Assembly (NCBI GenBank): GCA_964647585.1
Contig: CAZYGG010000007.1
Span: 1 to 64,000 of the forward strand
Length of the DNA: 64,000 nucleotides
Origin: CAJINA01 sp964647585
GTDB taxonomy: Bacteria; Desulfobacterota; Desulfobacteria; Desulfobacterales; CAJINA01
Direction of reading: 5' to 3'
Position 1 is the first letter of the stretch. Each line of letters opens with the position of its first letter. A program made the translations under genes and the position numbers. Below the pieces are notes generated by a model that saw only the letters and a program-made list of their open reading frames with translations, made no database searches and was not told the origin of the DNA. Below, piece by piece: positions 52,811 to 62,283 of this stretch.

Positions 52811-53844
52811 TCAGGATTAAAGATCTGCATATCCGCCTGCCGGACTTCTCGCTGGAGAATGTCAGCCTGGACATTCCGGCCGGAGAGTTCTTTGTTCTCA
52901 TGGGACCGACAGGCTCCGGAAAGACGCTGCTGCTTGAAGCGATTGCCGGGCTGATGAAAACCAGTCGCGGCCGTATTTTCATTGACGGCCGGGAAGCAAC
53001 CGGACAGCCTCCGGAAAAACGGGGCATCGGCATCGTCTACCAGGACCAGGCGCTGTTTCCCCACCTCACCGTGGCGCAAAATATCGCCTACGGGCTCCGC
53101 TACCACCGGATCAATCGGGAAAGGACCCGGAAAAATATAACTGAACTGGTATCCCTGTTGAACCTGGAGCACCTCTTGGACCGGCTGCCGGTCAACCTGA
53201 GCGGCGGTGAAAAACAGCGGGTCGCCCTGGCCCGTGCGCTGGCTGTCCAGCCCGGCGTCCTGCTGCTCGATGAACCCCTCTCCGCCCTTGACCCCAACTT
53301 CCGGGATGAAGTCCGCCAAGCCCTGAAAGCCCTGCATACCAGCACCGGTGCCACGTTCCTGATGGTGAGCCACGATTTTTCCGATGCCCTCTCCCTGGCC
53401 GACCGGGCGGCGGTGATCAACCGGGGAAAGATAGAGCAGGTGGGACAGGTCGATGACATCTTTAGAAAACCGGTCTCCGCCTTTACCGCCGATTTCGTGG
53501 GAATGAAGAATATCTTCAAAGCCCGTTTCAATGGCGAGCAAGTCTCCCTGGGGGATCTTGCAATCAAACTGGACAAAGCACCCGGCAACGGTCAGGGGCA
53601 TATTGCTATCCGGCCTGAAGAGATCGAAGTCAGTAAGAAGGCTTCCTGGAACAATACCGATAACGTTTTCCAGGGCAGGATCGTCGGAATCTTTGATCAG
53701 GGGTTTACCTATGAAGTCCACATCCAGGCCGGCCGCATGGTTTTCAAATCCCTGGTCACTAAAAAAGACCTTTTTCAACTGGCGCTGCAGGAAGGGCAGG
53801 AGATCTTCGTGGCGTTCAAGGCCTCAGCCGTGCACGCTTTTTAG
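52807..53844 (+). CDS. wtpC: Tungstate/molybdate ABC transporter ATP-binding protein
   Basis: The 345-residue ATPase has Walker A GPTGSGKT (about 37-44), the ABC signature LSGGEKQRVALARALA (about 133-148), Walker B LLLDEPLSALD and the H-loop MVSHDF. A C-terminal TOBE-like domain (about 235-340, IAIRPEEIEV) could sense the oxyanion. It energises uptake through the WtpB permease in the inner membrane. It ends the operon; a GC-rich repeat follows. Confidence 0.94.
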   Translation: MIRIKDLHIRLPDFSLENVSLDIPAGEFFVLMGPTGSGKTLLLEAIAGLMKTSRGRIFIDGREATGQPPEKRGIGIVYQDQALFPHLTVAQNIAYGLRYHRINRERTRKNITELVSLLNLEHLLDRLPVNLSGGEKQRVALARALAVQPGVLLLDEPLSALDPNFRDEVRQALKALHTSTGATFLMVSHDFSDALSLADRAAVINRGKIEQVGQVDDIFRKPVSAFTADFVGMKNIFKARFNGEQVSLGDLAIKLDKAPGNGQGHIAIRPEEIEVSKKASWNNTDNVFQGRIVGIFDQGFTYEVHIQAGRMVFKSLVTKKDLFQLALQEGQEIFVAFKASAVHAF

Positions 53845-53889
53845 AAGCGGTATAATATTGGGATCTGCGATGGATAGCACGCAAGGAAA

Positions 53890-54010
53890 CTCCCCTCCCT
53901 TGACGGGAGGGGCCGGGGGAGGGTGAACCATCCGCATGCCCCGGTTATCGGTTACATCCGGGTAGCTCCAGCAGCACCCCCTCCCAACCTCCCCCGTCAA
54001 GGGGGAGGAG
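53890..54010. repeat. GC-rich palindromic element after wtpC
   Basis: CTCCCCTCCCTTGACGGGAG at the left is complementary to the CCCCCGTCAAGGGGGAGGAG block at the right, and each half also folds on itself. It is a common type of bacterial intergenic repeat between convergent genes, here between wtpC and the radical SAM gene. Confidence 0.75.
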
Positions 54011-54066
54011 TAGGACCGAGGTGTCGCGGAATAGTTTTTTCGAAATCGAAATGACCGCTATTCCCA

Positions 54067-54942
54067 CTACTGGTCCCCGATAAAAAACGGCCTGAAACTC
54101 CCTGTGTCCCGCTTCAGAGCCTCTTCAAGTTGAAGCAGCAGCGCCGGCTTTGCATCCGGCAGTTTCCCCTGCAGGTTGATATAATTTGTGTAGTGGTCGC
54201 TCGTCAGTTGCGATGAGACGGTCAGGTTTTCAACCAGGCGCAGTGTTTCCCGCAAAACGCCATGGGGGCCCGACATCTGAAAAGCCCCGGTCTGGACATC
54301 TTCCAGCAGCGGCGTGTTCACTTTGGGAACAAAGGTCCGCAACCGGATAAAGTCGGGATCGATGGCGTTCAGGACACGTGCGGTTTGGGCCGCATGTGAA
54401 TCGGAGCGCTCTTTTCCACCGATACCGAGGATGACATAGACACTGAGCTGGATACCCGCAGCCATGACCCATTTCCCGGCCGCAACCTGCTGTTGGGCAC
54501 GGGTACCCTTTTTGATTTTTTTAAGGATCACGTCATCCCCGGTTTCCAAACCGACGTGAATGCGGGAAAGACCGGCATCAAAGAGTTTTTTCAAATCATC
54601 CGGCCCCTTTTGATGGATAAACGGGGAGGAGCCGTACACGGTAATCCTTTCAAGGTGGGGAAAAGTTTCCCGCGCAAACCGGCAGACAGTACAGAGCGCA
54701 TCGGTGGGCATGGCAATGGTGTTTCCCGCCGGCAAAAACAGGGTTTTAACCCCGGGGCCGTATACTTCCCGGGCGGCCTTTAAATCCGTTTTTATATCTT
54801 CAATCGGCCGGACTTTGAAACGAATGCCGTCCTTGTAGACCATGCAGAAGGTGCAGCGGTTGTGGGGACAGCCCACGGTGGCCTGAATGAGCAGAGAGTC
54901 CGCTTCACTGGGGGGGCGGTAAATGGGTCCTTCGTAACGCAT
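54067..54942 (-). CDS. Radical SAM protein with CX4CX2C cluster motif
   Basis: The 291-residue protein has its cluster cysteines at C25, C30 and C33 (TVGCPHNRCTFC), so the first spacing is four residues instead of the usual three. This spacing is seen in a family of unassigned radical SAM proteins. SAM-binding motifs follow (VKTLFLPAGNTI; RIHVGLETGDD; YVILGIGG). No accessory domain is found. The end of the window starts a gene of the same family (63885). The substrate is unknown. It sits upstream of, and in line with, no clear partner; a thioesterase gene reads into it. Confidence 0.85.
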   Translation of the reverse strand: MRYEGPIYRPPSEADSLLIQATVGCPHNRCTFCMVYKDGIRFKVRPIEDIKTDLKAAREVYGPGVKTLFLPAGNTIAMPTDALCTVCRFARETFPHLERITVYGSSPFIHQKGPDDLKKLFDAGLSRIHVGLETGDDVILKKIKKGTRAQQQVAAGKWVMAAGIQLSVYVILGIGGKERSDSHAAQTARVLNAIDPDFIRLRTFVPKVNTPLLEDVQTGAFQMSGPHGVLRETLRLVENLTVSSQLTSDHYTNYINLQGKLPDAKPALLLQLEEALKRDTGSFRPFFIGDQ

Positions 54943-54960
54943 AGCGCATCTGTCAGGAGA

Positions 54961-55380
54961 TCAACCCTGCGTTTTTTCTTTTAAGGCCTGGGTAAATTTA
55001 TCTGCGTCGATGACAAAGCGTTCGTGGGTCCCCTTGCCAATCAGGCCAGCCTCGTCACGCGCTTCCACCGCAAACACCAGCCGCTTGCGATCAACTTCCG
55101 TCAGCTTGACGGTGGCGCTCACTTCCATACCGGGCGGGGTGGCCGCCGTGTGGCTGATGTTCACCTTGGTTCCCACGGTTTGCTCCTGCGGCCAGTCGAT
55201 GTGCGGGTTTATCGCCTGGATACACACCCACTCGATAAAACCAACCATGAATCCGGTGGCGAATACTTTGGGCATCACTTCAAATTCCGGCGCCTCCGGG
55301 TAAAGGGCTGGAACCGTTTTTGATTCGGGCAGTCGAAAGGTAAAGGTATGTTCAATACCAGCTTGTAAGGTCTCTTTCAT
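54961..55380 (-). CDS. Hot-dog thioesterase, fluoroacetyl-CoA-thioesterase-like
   Basis: The 139-residue protein matches the FlK-type thioesterase group: a Thr/Glu/His-containing core with GFMVGFIEWVCIQAI (about 46-60), the GTKVNISHTAATPPGMEVSATV strand pair (about 74-95), and a terminal ARDEAGLIGKGTHERFVI. AAAGGAG precedes ATG 55380, and the frame extends 18 codons farther without support. It is 18 bp before the radical SAM gene and may be co-transcribed. General acyl-CoA hydrolysis is more likely than fluoroacetate defence. Confidence 0.82.
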   Translation of the reverse strand: MKETLQAGIEHTFTFRLPESKTVPALYPEAPEFEVMPKVFATGFMVGFIEWVCIQAINPHIDWPQEQTVGTKVNISHTAATPPGMEVSATVKLTEVDRKRLVFAVEARDEAGLIGKGTHERFVIDADKFTQALKEKTQG

Positions 55381-55622
55381 GGCATCTCCTTTGATGGGTG
55401 TTCGGTCCTCAACGGGCTTAATGGTCGCTGCCACCCGATCATCAGGTGAGGATCCTGGCGCACTTCGGGAAGTTTATGCCAACCTCCCGACCCCGGCAAT
55501 AGAAAAATGTCTGCCTGCTCGAATGCAGGTATAACGTCTACCGCAAAGAAAAATAAGCTTGAATGGGGGTATGTCACCGGCAGTACGAAGAGGCTCAGCG
55601 CCCGCACTGCCGACCGGCAGGT

Positions 55623-56171
55623 TTAACCTAAAACGCAGTTCACCAGTTGCTCGCGAACAATTTCGAAAACATCTCCAAATCGCAGGACGCCGGTGACCTC
55701 ATCGCCTTTTCTGACAATCAACGGTTGATGGACACCCATGACATAATAGTTCATTGCTGTTTCCAGGCTGTCGTCTTCTTGCAGGTATTCAGATTTTTCG
55801 GGAATATGCATGGCCTCGGCAACCGTGACCTTGCCGCCCCGTTCACACACGCTCTCCACAGGTTCCAGCCAAAGTTTGAAATCTTTGACAGCGTTCTGCA
55901 CAAAGGCATCGGTCAGGGTTTGCTGCCGCTCTTCCTCTTTCTTCGTTTTCCGATAATTGGGTTCCAGGGCTCGGAAAATATCGATCATGGTGACTTTGCC
56001 GACAAAACGTCCGTTCTCATCGACGACAATGGCATCCCGGTGGGCATGCCCCTGTTCGGCGACCCGTCTTTCCTCGATAGCCCGCAGCACTTCCGTCAGG
56101 TTGTCACCTTTACGGACGGTCACATAATTTGCAATCGGAATCATGATCTCTTTTACCAGAATGTCTTTCAC
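55623..56171 (-). CDS. Two-CBS-domain protein
   Basis: The ~182-residue protein has two CBS motifs, about residues 5-80 (VKEIMIPIANYVTVRKGDNLTEVL...VGKVTMIDIF) and 118-178 (VAEAMHIPEKSEYLQEDDSLETA...VTGVLRFGDVFEIV), joined by a charged helix. CBS pairs bind adenosine nucleotides and report energy state. GTG 56171 is preferred because AGGTGA lies just before it; an ATG five codons upstream is in frame. No effector domain is attached, so it may act on a partner. The partner is unknown. Confidence 0.85.
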   Translation of the reverse strand: MKDILVKEIMIPIANYVTVRKGDNLTEVLRAIEERRVAEQGHAHRDAIVVDENGRFVGKVTMIDIFRALEPNYRKTKKEEERQQTLTDAFVQNAVKDFKLWLEPVESVCERGGKVTVAEAMHIPEKSEYLQEDDSLETAMNYYVMGVHQPLIVRKGDEVTGVLRFGDVFEIVREQLVNCVLG

Positions 56172-56424
56172 GTCATCACCTCGCATGGCTATGAATTGGC
56201 ATTGGCATTAATGTACAGCAACCACTTAACAATCGATGCTTTATATCAAAATTTATAAAAAAGATAAACCTCATCATGCAGGAACCGGGGCGACAGCCGG
56301 GTTGTTTCATAACTTATTGATTTTGAATACAAACAGACCAAATAATCCTATCGGCTAAACGAAAAAGGCATTACAGAATCAAACTATAGCAATTTCCAAA
56401 AATATGTTCCGCTTGGTCTAACCT

Positions 56425-56544
56425 GTCATTCTGAGGAGTGAAACCAGGCTTCGCTGTAAGCTACGCCCGGCAGGCGACGAAGAATCCCTTACAATGAAAG
56501 ATTACCTTGGCATGCGGGGGACTCTTCGCTGCGCTCAGAGTGAC
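56425..56544 (+). repeat. Dispersed repeat family R2, copy 3
   Basis: It starts GTCATTCTGAGGAGTGAAAC and ends CTTCGCTGCGCTCAGAGTGAC, like the copy at 5530-5620, with a 25-bp insert (TACGCCCGGCAGGCGACG region). It lies between the CBS gene and the group II intron. Confidence 0.75.
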
Positions 56545-56584
56545 ACAATAACGGAACGTATTTATAAAAGGCGAACCGGTTGCT

Positions 56585-57282
56585 ATCGAGTAGGGGGAGG
56601 CCTCTCGGCCTCCCTCTCTCACACCACCGGGCATACGGTTCACGTACCACGGCGGTTCTCTGTGTTAAGACTATTCCAAGCATATCCAGCGATAATAGCG
56701 CACTGAGATGATTCGACCTTACGCTCGACCCCCTGTATAGGCTCGTGGACAGGATTATCCCCTGCCAATGGGTGCCTTGACACACTCTTACGGCCCTCTT
56801 CCGGGTTCCGCCCGGTACCTGCCGAAAAAGCGCCCCGCATCTCAGCACGGCCTTCTGCATCTGCGGTCACTCGCACAGCTAAAGCTCCTGTCCTTAACAC
56901 AAAGTTCGGCCCTTCACCCGGGGTCGTCCGGGTTACTATGGCCTCGGCTGACTTCTCACGGCACTTCCCGCCGCCTCGCGACGACGGTAGCACTGTCGGC
57001 CTGCCATGAGACCTCCCCGGGTAATGCGCACCCACCTTCGCGCTTATGCCCGCCGCATTTACGCACATGCCTTCCGGTCAGGTATCGGACTTTAGAGATA
57101 TTGGCCTCCTCATCCGACATGTACGCCTCATATGCGGTTCCTGTTCGTCGGGCCAGCGCTTTGCCTTCAGCTTCCTTCCCACCTCACCTCGCGATGACGC
57201 AGTTGCCGTTCAGCTAACACTTCCCCCTGACGGGTGTGTAGAGGACTTGCACCTCCAAGTGAGTGCGCCCTGCCGGGCGCAC
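56585..57282 (-). mobile_element. Group IIC intron without an encoded reverse transcriptase
   Basis: On the minus strand the element starts GTGCGCCCGGCAGGGCGC at 57282, the 5' end typical of group IIC introns. The core folds of domain I follow (AGTGTTAGCTGAACGGCAAC; GAACCGCATATGAGGC), then ACCCGGGGAGGTCT and GAAGTCAGCCGAGGCCATAG. Domain V is GAACCGCCGTGG...CCCGGTGGTGTGAG (about 56620-56659), and a domain VI hairpin ends near CCTACTCGAT. About 700 bp in all, it has no room for the usual ~420-residue protein; only short degenerate frames lie in the domain IV position. It begins one base after the T-tract of the por terminator, as IIC introns prefer. Splicing competence is untested; the 3' end is approximate. 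Confidence 0.88.
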
Positions 57283-57283
57283 C

Positions 57284-57316
57284 AAAAAAAAGGAGCCGGT
57301 ACGGACCGGCTCCTTT
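57284..57316 (-). terminator. Intrinsic terminator of the por gene
   Basis: On the minus strand AAAGGAGCCGGT and ACCGGCTCCTTT form a perfect 12-bp stem around a CCGT loop, followed by eight T. It starts 33 bp after the por stop codon and is the insertion target of the adjacent intron. Confidence 0.93.
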
Positions 57317-57349
57317 ACAGTTTCAATGGCTATGACCGCAGGTTACGGG

Positions 57350-60300
57350 TTACGCATCCTGGGGCTCTTCCTCCCGTCCGGCCATCTTGGCCAGCTTCGT
57401 GTACCTTTCGGCAAATTCGACTTCCAGGCGATCATGCAGGACTTTCGCCTCTTCCGGGAACAGGCTTTCCAGGGCCGCATAGCGTACCTCGCCGCGTAAG
57501 AATTCACGCAGGTCCGCGCTGGGCGCCTTGGAATCCAGGACAAACGGGTTCTTACCTTCTTTGGCCAGCAACGGGTTAAACCGGTAAAGCGGCCAGTAGC
57601 CGCTCTCAACGGCCAGCTTGGTCTCTTCCTGGGTCTTGCCCATCCCCTTTTTGATACCGTGGTTGATGCAGGGCGAGTAAGCCATGATCAAGGACGGGCC
57701 GTCGTAGCTTTCCGCCTCGGTCAGGGCCTTCATCAACTGCTGCTTATTGGCCCCCATACCGACATTGGCAACATACACATAACCGTAGGTCATGGCCATG
57801 CCGCCCAGGTCCTTCTTGCCGGTCTTTTTACCGGAAGCCGCGAACTTGGCTATGGAGCCGGTGGGGGTTGCTTTGGACGACTGCCCACCGGTATTGGAGT
57901 ACACTTCCGTGTCGTACACCATGATGTTGATATCCTCGCCGGTGGCCATCACGTGGTCAAGGCCGCCGAAGGAAATATCGTAGGCGCTGCCGTCACCCAG
58001 AAAAATCCAGTAGGACTTTTTGGTAAACAGCCGGCTGTTGGCGTTAATTTCCGCCAGCAACGAATTGTCGGTCATCTCCGGCAGCAGCTGCTTGAGGATG
58101 TCACCATATTTCCGGGAGCCTTCCGGATCCTTGGCATTATCCAGCCAACCGGACAGGGCATCTTTCACTTCCGTGCTGATGTCAGTATCCAGGGCTTCTT
58201 TGGCCAGGTCGGCCAGCCGGCTTCTTTGCTGCAATTCACCCAGGAACATCCCGTAGGTGAATTCCGCCGGATCCTCGAACAGGGAGTTACCCCAGGTGGG
58301 ACCAAAGCCGTCCTTGTTTACACAATAAGGTATTGAGGGTGCGCTGCCGCCCCAGATGGAGGAGCAACCGGTGGCATTGCCGATGACCATTCTCTCGCCG
58401 AATAGCTGGGTAATCAGTTTGGCATAAGGGGTCTCACCGCAGCCGGAACAGGCACCGGAGAACTCAAGCAGCGGCTGGCAGAACTGGCTGCCTTTTACAC
58501 TGGTCCGCTTAACCAGGTTATCCCTGACCGGCAGGCTGGAAAAATATTTCTGGCAGGGCACCTGGGTTTCAAGCTGGGTTTCAATGGGCTTCATCACCAG
58601 GGCAGGTTTTTTGGCCGGGCAGATATCGGCGCAGTTGCCGCAGCCCATACAGTCTTCCGTGAACACCTGAATCCTGAACTTATACTCTTTCAGTTCTTTG
58701 CCCAGGGCCTTTTTCGCTTCAAAACCCGCAGGGGCGGCGTCCAGTTCCGCATCGGTCACCAGCACCGGGCGAATGGCCGCATGGGGGCAAACCATGGCAC
58801 ACTGGTTGCACTGGATACAATTGTCAATATCCCATTCCGGCACATTGATGGCCACACCGCGCTTTTCATACTGGGTGGTGCCCACCGGGAAGAGGCCATC
58901 CACCGAAAACGAACTCACCGGCAGCTTGTCCCCCTGGGCCGCAACCATGGGGTTCATGACATTTTTCACGAATTCGGGGAGGTCTTCATCACCCGCAGCA
59001 TCCCCGGCCGCATCCGCCCAACTGGCCGGATACTCAACCTGCACCAGGTTTTCAAGGGTGTGGTCAACTGCATCCCAGTTCATCTGGACAATCTTGTCAC
59101 CCTTTCTCCGGAACAGCTTGTCAATCTGGCCTTTCAGGTAGCCGATGGCTTCATCCACCGGGATCACATTGGCCAGTTTGAAAAAAGCGGTCTGCATGAT
59201 CATGTTGATCCGACCGCCCAGACCGACTTCACCGGCAATCTTCACCGCGTCGATATTATAGAATTTAAGCTTTCTGGCGGCGATGGTTCGTTTCATGGCT
59301 GCCGGCAGACGCTTTTCCATCTTCTCCATGGACCACTTGCTGTTCATGACAAAAGTGCCGCCGTCTTTTATCCCTTCAAGGACGTCATAAATGTCCACAT
59401 AACTGGACTTGTGGCAGGCAATGTAGTCAGCCGCGTCAATACAGTAGGTGGACTGGATCGGCGTTTTACCAAACCGCAGGTGTGAAATGGTCACCCCGCC
59501 TGATTTTTTGGAGTCATAAGCAAAGTAGGCCTGGGCGTACATATCGGTATTGTCCCCGATAATTTTGATGGCGCTCTTGTTGGCGCCCACGGTTCCGTCC
59601 GCTCCCAGACCCCAGAATTTGCACTGGACCGTCCCTTCGGGGGCCACATCGAATCCTGGCGTAACCGGCAGAGAGGTGTTGGTCACGTCATCTTCAATGC
59701 CCACCGTGAAATGATTTCTCGGATCGGCCGCCTGCATATTGTCGAAAACCGCCTTGACCATGGCCGGGGTGAACTCCTTGGATCCCAGGCCATAGCGCCC
59801 GCCCAGGATTTTCGGGGTCACACCTTTTTCCATGCAGGCCGTGCACATATCGAGATAAAGCGGATCTCCCAGAGCACCCGGCTCCTTGGTCCGGTCAAGG
59901 ACGGTGAGAATCTTGGCCGATGCCGGCATGACTTCAAAGAGATACTCGGGCGCGAAGGGCCGGTACAGCCGGACTTTCACCAGGCCGATTTTCTCTCCGG
60001 CGGCCACCAGGCTGTTGACAACCTCTTCGATGGTTTCACAGGCACTGCCCATGGCAACAATGACATTCTCGGCATCGGACGCACCCACATAATCAAAGGG
60101 TTTGTACGGACGCCCGGTGAGGTCACCGACCTTTTGCATATATTCGGCCACGATGGCCGGTGTTTTCAAGTAGTAGGAATTGGCCGCTTCACGACCCTGG
60201 AAATAGATATCCGGGTTCTGGGCGGTCCCTCTAAGCTCAGGCCGCTCCGGGTTGGTGCCTCTCTCGCGGAAGGCCCGGACCGCATCCATGTTGGTCAGCT

Positions 60301-60877
60301 TGGCCATATCCTCGTAATCGATCATCTCTATTTTCTGGATCTCGTGACTGGTCCGGAAACCGTCCATGAAATGCAGAAACGGAACACTGGCTTCGATAGC
60401 GGCAAGATGGGCAATCAGAGCCATATCCTGGGCTTCCTGGACGGACGAAGAGGCCAGCAGGCCGAAACCGGTCTGGCGCACCGCCATGACATCCTGGTGA
60501 TCGCCAAAGATGCTCAGGGCATGGGCCGCAATGGCCCGGGCAGTGACGTGTAGTACCCCGGGGAGCAGTTCACCGCTCATCTTGTACATGTTCGGGATCA
60601 TCAGCAACAGCCCCTGGGATGCCGTAAAGGTCGAGGTCAGGGCCCCGGCAGCCAGGGCGCCGTGTACGGAAGCAGATGCGCCGGCCTCACTCTGCAGCTG
60701 ACGTACCAGCAACTGCTGCCCGAAAATATTTTTGAGGCCATCCGCCGCCCATTCATCCGCAATCTCCCCAATCGGAGAGGACGGCGTAATGGGATAGATA
60801 TTCGCCACATCACTCATGGCATACGCCACGTGCGCTGCCGCTGTGTTGCCATCAATGGTCTTCATCTTTTTTGCCAT
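57350..60877 (-). CDS. por: Pyruvate:ferredoxin (flavodoxin) oxidoreductase, single-chain
   Basis: The 1175-residue chain has the full NifJ/Por domain order: alpha-type domain I (GNTAAAHVAYAMSDVANIYPITPSSP, residues 8-33) and the CoA-binding gamma domain (about 420-630). Two [4Fe-4S] motifs follow, CIQCNQCAMVC and CMGCGNCADIC (about 690-760). The beta-type ThDP domain contains GACSGCGETPYAKL and GDGSAYDISFGGLDHVMATGEDIN, and a C-terminal extension with a further Cys completes it. It oxidises pyruvate to acetyl-CoA, CO2 and reduced ferredoxin. It is monocistronic with a strong terminator. Acetyl-CoA and ferredoxin link it to AOR and anabolic metabolism. Confidence 0.96.
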   Translation of the reverse strand: MAKKMKTIDGNTAAAHVAYAMSDVANIYPITPSSPIGEIADEWAADGLKNIFGQQLLVRQLQSEAGASASVHGALAAGALTSTFTASQGLLLMIPNMYKMSGELLPGVLHVTARAIAAHALSIFGDHQDVMAVRQTGFGLLASSSVQEAQDMALIAHLAAIEASVPFLHFMDGFRTSHEIQKIEMIDYEDMAKLTNMDAVRAFRERGTNPERPELRGTAQNPDIYFQGREAANSYYLKTPAIVAEYMQKVGDLTGRPYKPFDYVGASDAENVIVAMGSACETIEEVVNSLVAAGEKIGLVKVRLYRPFAPEYLFEVMPASAKILTVLDRTKEPGALGDPLYLDMCTACMEKGVTPKILGGRYGLGSKEFTPAMVKAVFDNMQAADPRNHFTVGIEDDVTNTSLPVTPGFDVAPEGTVQCKFWGLGADGTVGANKSAIKIIGDNTDMYAQAYFAYDSKKSGGVTISHLRFGKTPIQSTYCIDAADYIACHKSSYVDIYDVLEGIKDGGTFVMNSKWSMEKMEKRLPAAMKRTIAARKLKFYNIDAVKIAGEVGLGGRINMIMQTAFFKLANVIPVDEAIGYLKGQIDKLFRRKGDKIVQMNWDAVDHTLENLVQVEYPASWADAAGDAAGDEDLPEFVKNVMNPMVAAQGDKLPVSSFSVDGLFPVGTTQYEKRGVAINVPEWDIDNCIQCNQCAMVCPHAAIRPVLVTDAELDAAPAGFEAKKALGKELKEYKFRIQVFTEDCMGCGNCADICPAKKPALVMKPIETQLETQVPCQKYFSSLPVRDNLVKRTSVKGSQFCQPLLEFSGACSGCGETPYAKLITQLFGERMVIGNATGCSSIWGGSAPSIPYCVNKDGFGPTWGNSLFEDPAEFTYGMFLGELQQRSRLADLAKEALDTDISTEVKDALSGWLDNAKDPEGSRKYGDILKQLLPEMTDNSLLAEINANSRLFTKKSYWIFLGDGSAYDISFGGLDHVMATGEDINIMVYDTEVYSNTGGQSSKATPTGSIAKFAASGKKTGKKDLGGMAMTYGYVYVANVGMGANKQQLMKALTEAESYDGPSLIMAYSPCINHGIKKGMGKTQEETKLAVESGYWPLYRFNPLLAKEGKNPFVLDSKAPSADLREFLRGEVRYAALESLFPEEAKVLHDRLEVEFAERYTKLAKMAGREEEPQDA

Positions 60878-61093
60878 GGGATTGCTCCTTTGGATGTTTC
60901 CTGTAAACAGGCTGATTCTAAGTTTATATGGTCAAAGTTTAAATATTAGACATCCGGTCCGGCCCGTACGCCCAGCGGCCAAAAGAGTAGACTATTTAAT
61001 AGCCAATTATATGTAAAGCAATACCTTTTTAAGTCCACTCTAAAAAATGAACCATTCAACATTCAATAGGATGGCAATTAATCCCGGTAGCCC

Positions 61094-61975
61094 CTACGCC
61101 CCGTCAATCCCTGACTGTTCCCGGACGGTACGGGCGATGGCCGAAATATCTTCTTCCGCGTGCCCCCGGGCGATCAGCCCGGTTTCCGCCTGCTCGACAA
61201 AAGCAGCCACCGGAAGGGCAACCCCCAGTTCCCGGGCAACCTCCAGGGCGATACCCAGATCCTTACGGTGCAGTTCAACCTTAAACCCCAGGGGGTATTC
61301 ATTTTGAATCATATTCCCGGAGCGATTGTCCATGGCCCACGAGCCGGCCGCGCCACCCCCCACCGCCTTGACCACACTTTCCATATCGAGCCCGGCCTTC
61401 AGTCCCAGGGCGACACCTTCAGCGACGCTCCAGTAGGTTCCGGCCACCACAATCTGGTTGATGGCCTTGGTTAACTGCCCGGAGCCGATCGGTCCGATGT
61501 GCGCTATGGTTTTCCCCATGGCTTCGAGGACCGGTGTTGCCTCGGCAACATCACCGGAATCACCCCCGACCATAATAGACAGGGTTCCCTGCTGGGCGCC
61601 TTCCGACCCCCCGGAAACCGGTGCGTCTAACATGCGGATCTCCTTTTCAGCCAGTGCAACCGCAATGTCTTTAGTGGCCGAAGGGCTGATGGTGGACATA
61701 TCGATGACCAGGGAACCGGGTTGGGCGCCGTGGATCACACCGTTCTCGCCCAGAACAATTTTTTCCACATCCGGTGTATCACTGACACAGGTAATCGTAA
61801 TCTCGGCCTCCCGGGCAGCCTCTGCCGGGGAGGCCGCACACCGCGCACCGGCTTTTTCAGCAGCGGTTTCCCTTTCCCGGGTGCGGTTATGTACGGTTAC
61901 CTGGTGACCGGCCTGCATTAAATTCAAAGCCATGGGCAATCCCATGGTTCCCATCCCGATAAAGGCTATCTGCAT
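61094..61975 (-). CDS. 3-hydroxyisobutyrate-dehydrogenase-family beta-hydroxyacid dehydrogenase
   Basis: The 293-residue protein has the NAD(P) motif IAFIGMGTMGLPMALNL (residues 3-19), the substrate motif DAPVSGGSEGAQQGTL (about 116-131), the catalytic Lys in GSGQLTKAINQI (about 167-178) and the cofactor-binding KDLGIALEVA near 238. These are all hallmarks of the family that includes tartronate semialdehyde reductase and succinic semialdehyde reductases. It would reduce a semialdehyde or oxidise a beta-hydroxyacid in the cytoplasm. Subtype is not resolved. The UspA remnant lies just upstream on the same strand. Confidence 0.9.
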   Translation of the reverse strand: MQIAFIGMGTMGLPMALNLMQAGHQVTVHNRTRERETAAEKAGARCAASPAEAAREAEITITCVSDTPDVEKIVLGENGVIHGAQPGSLVIDMSTISPSATKDIAVALAEKEIRMLDAPVSGGSEGAQQGTLSIMVGGDSGDVAEATPVLEAMGKTIAHIGPIGSGQLTKAINQIVVAGTYWSVAEGVALGLKAGLDMESVVKAVGGGAAGSWAMDNRSGNMIQNEYPLGFKVELHRKDLGIALEVARELGVALPVAAFVEQAETGLIARGHAEEDISAIARTVREQSGIDGA

Positions 61976-62029
61976 GCTTCCTCTCCTTATTTTTCAGGGG
62001 GTTTCCGGCAAGCGCAATCAATGTGCAGC

Positions 62030-62283
62030 CTACTCCTTTGGAAGACGTATGGTCAGCACCGGCAAATCACTTCGGCGCACAACCCGACGGGCTGTGCTTC
62101 CCATCAATGCGTCCGCCATAAACCCCTGCCCATGCGATCCCATTACAATCATGTCACTCTTCAGGGTTTCAGCCAGACGTAAAATTGTCTTGACCGGTGT
62201 TCCCTGTTCAACAACGACTTTCTCCACTATAAATTGTCCGAAAGATCGGTGGCATACAGGATGTTTTTTATCTCCGGTATCAT
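62030..62283 (-). pseudogene. Universal stress protein (UspA) gene, internally deleted
   Basis: From ATG 62283 the frame codes MIPEIKNILYATDLSDNL and then meets a TAG (62229-62227). This is the normal UspA start (strand 1 with the Asp). The rest of the family, about 65 residues including the ATP-binding MGSHGQGFMADALMGSTARRVVRRS loop, continues in another frame from 62227 to the stop at 62030. About 60 middle residues are missing. A GGAGG site precedes the first ATG. The deletion and frame change make it non-functional as a whole, although the downstream part could be translated alone. Confidence 0.8.
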
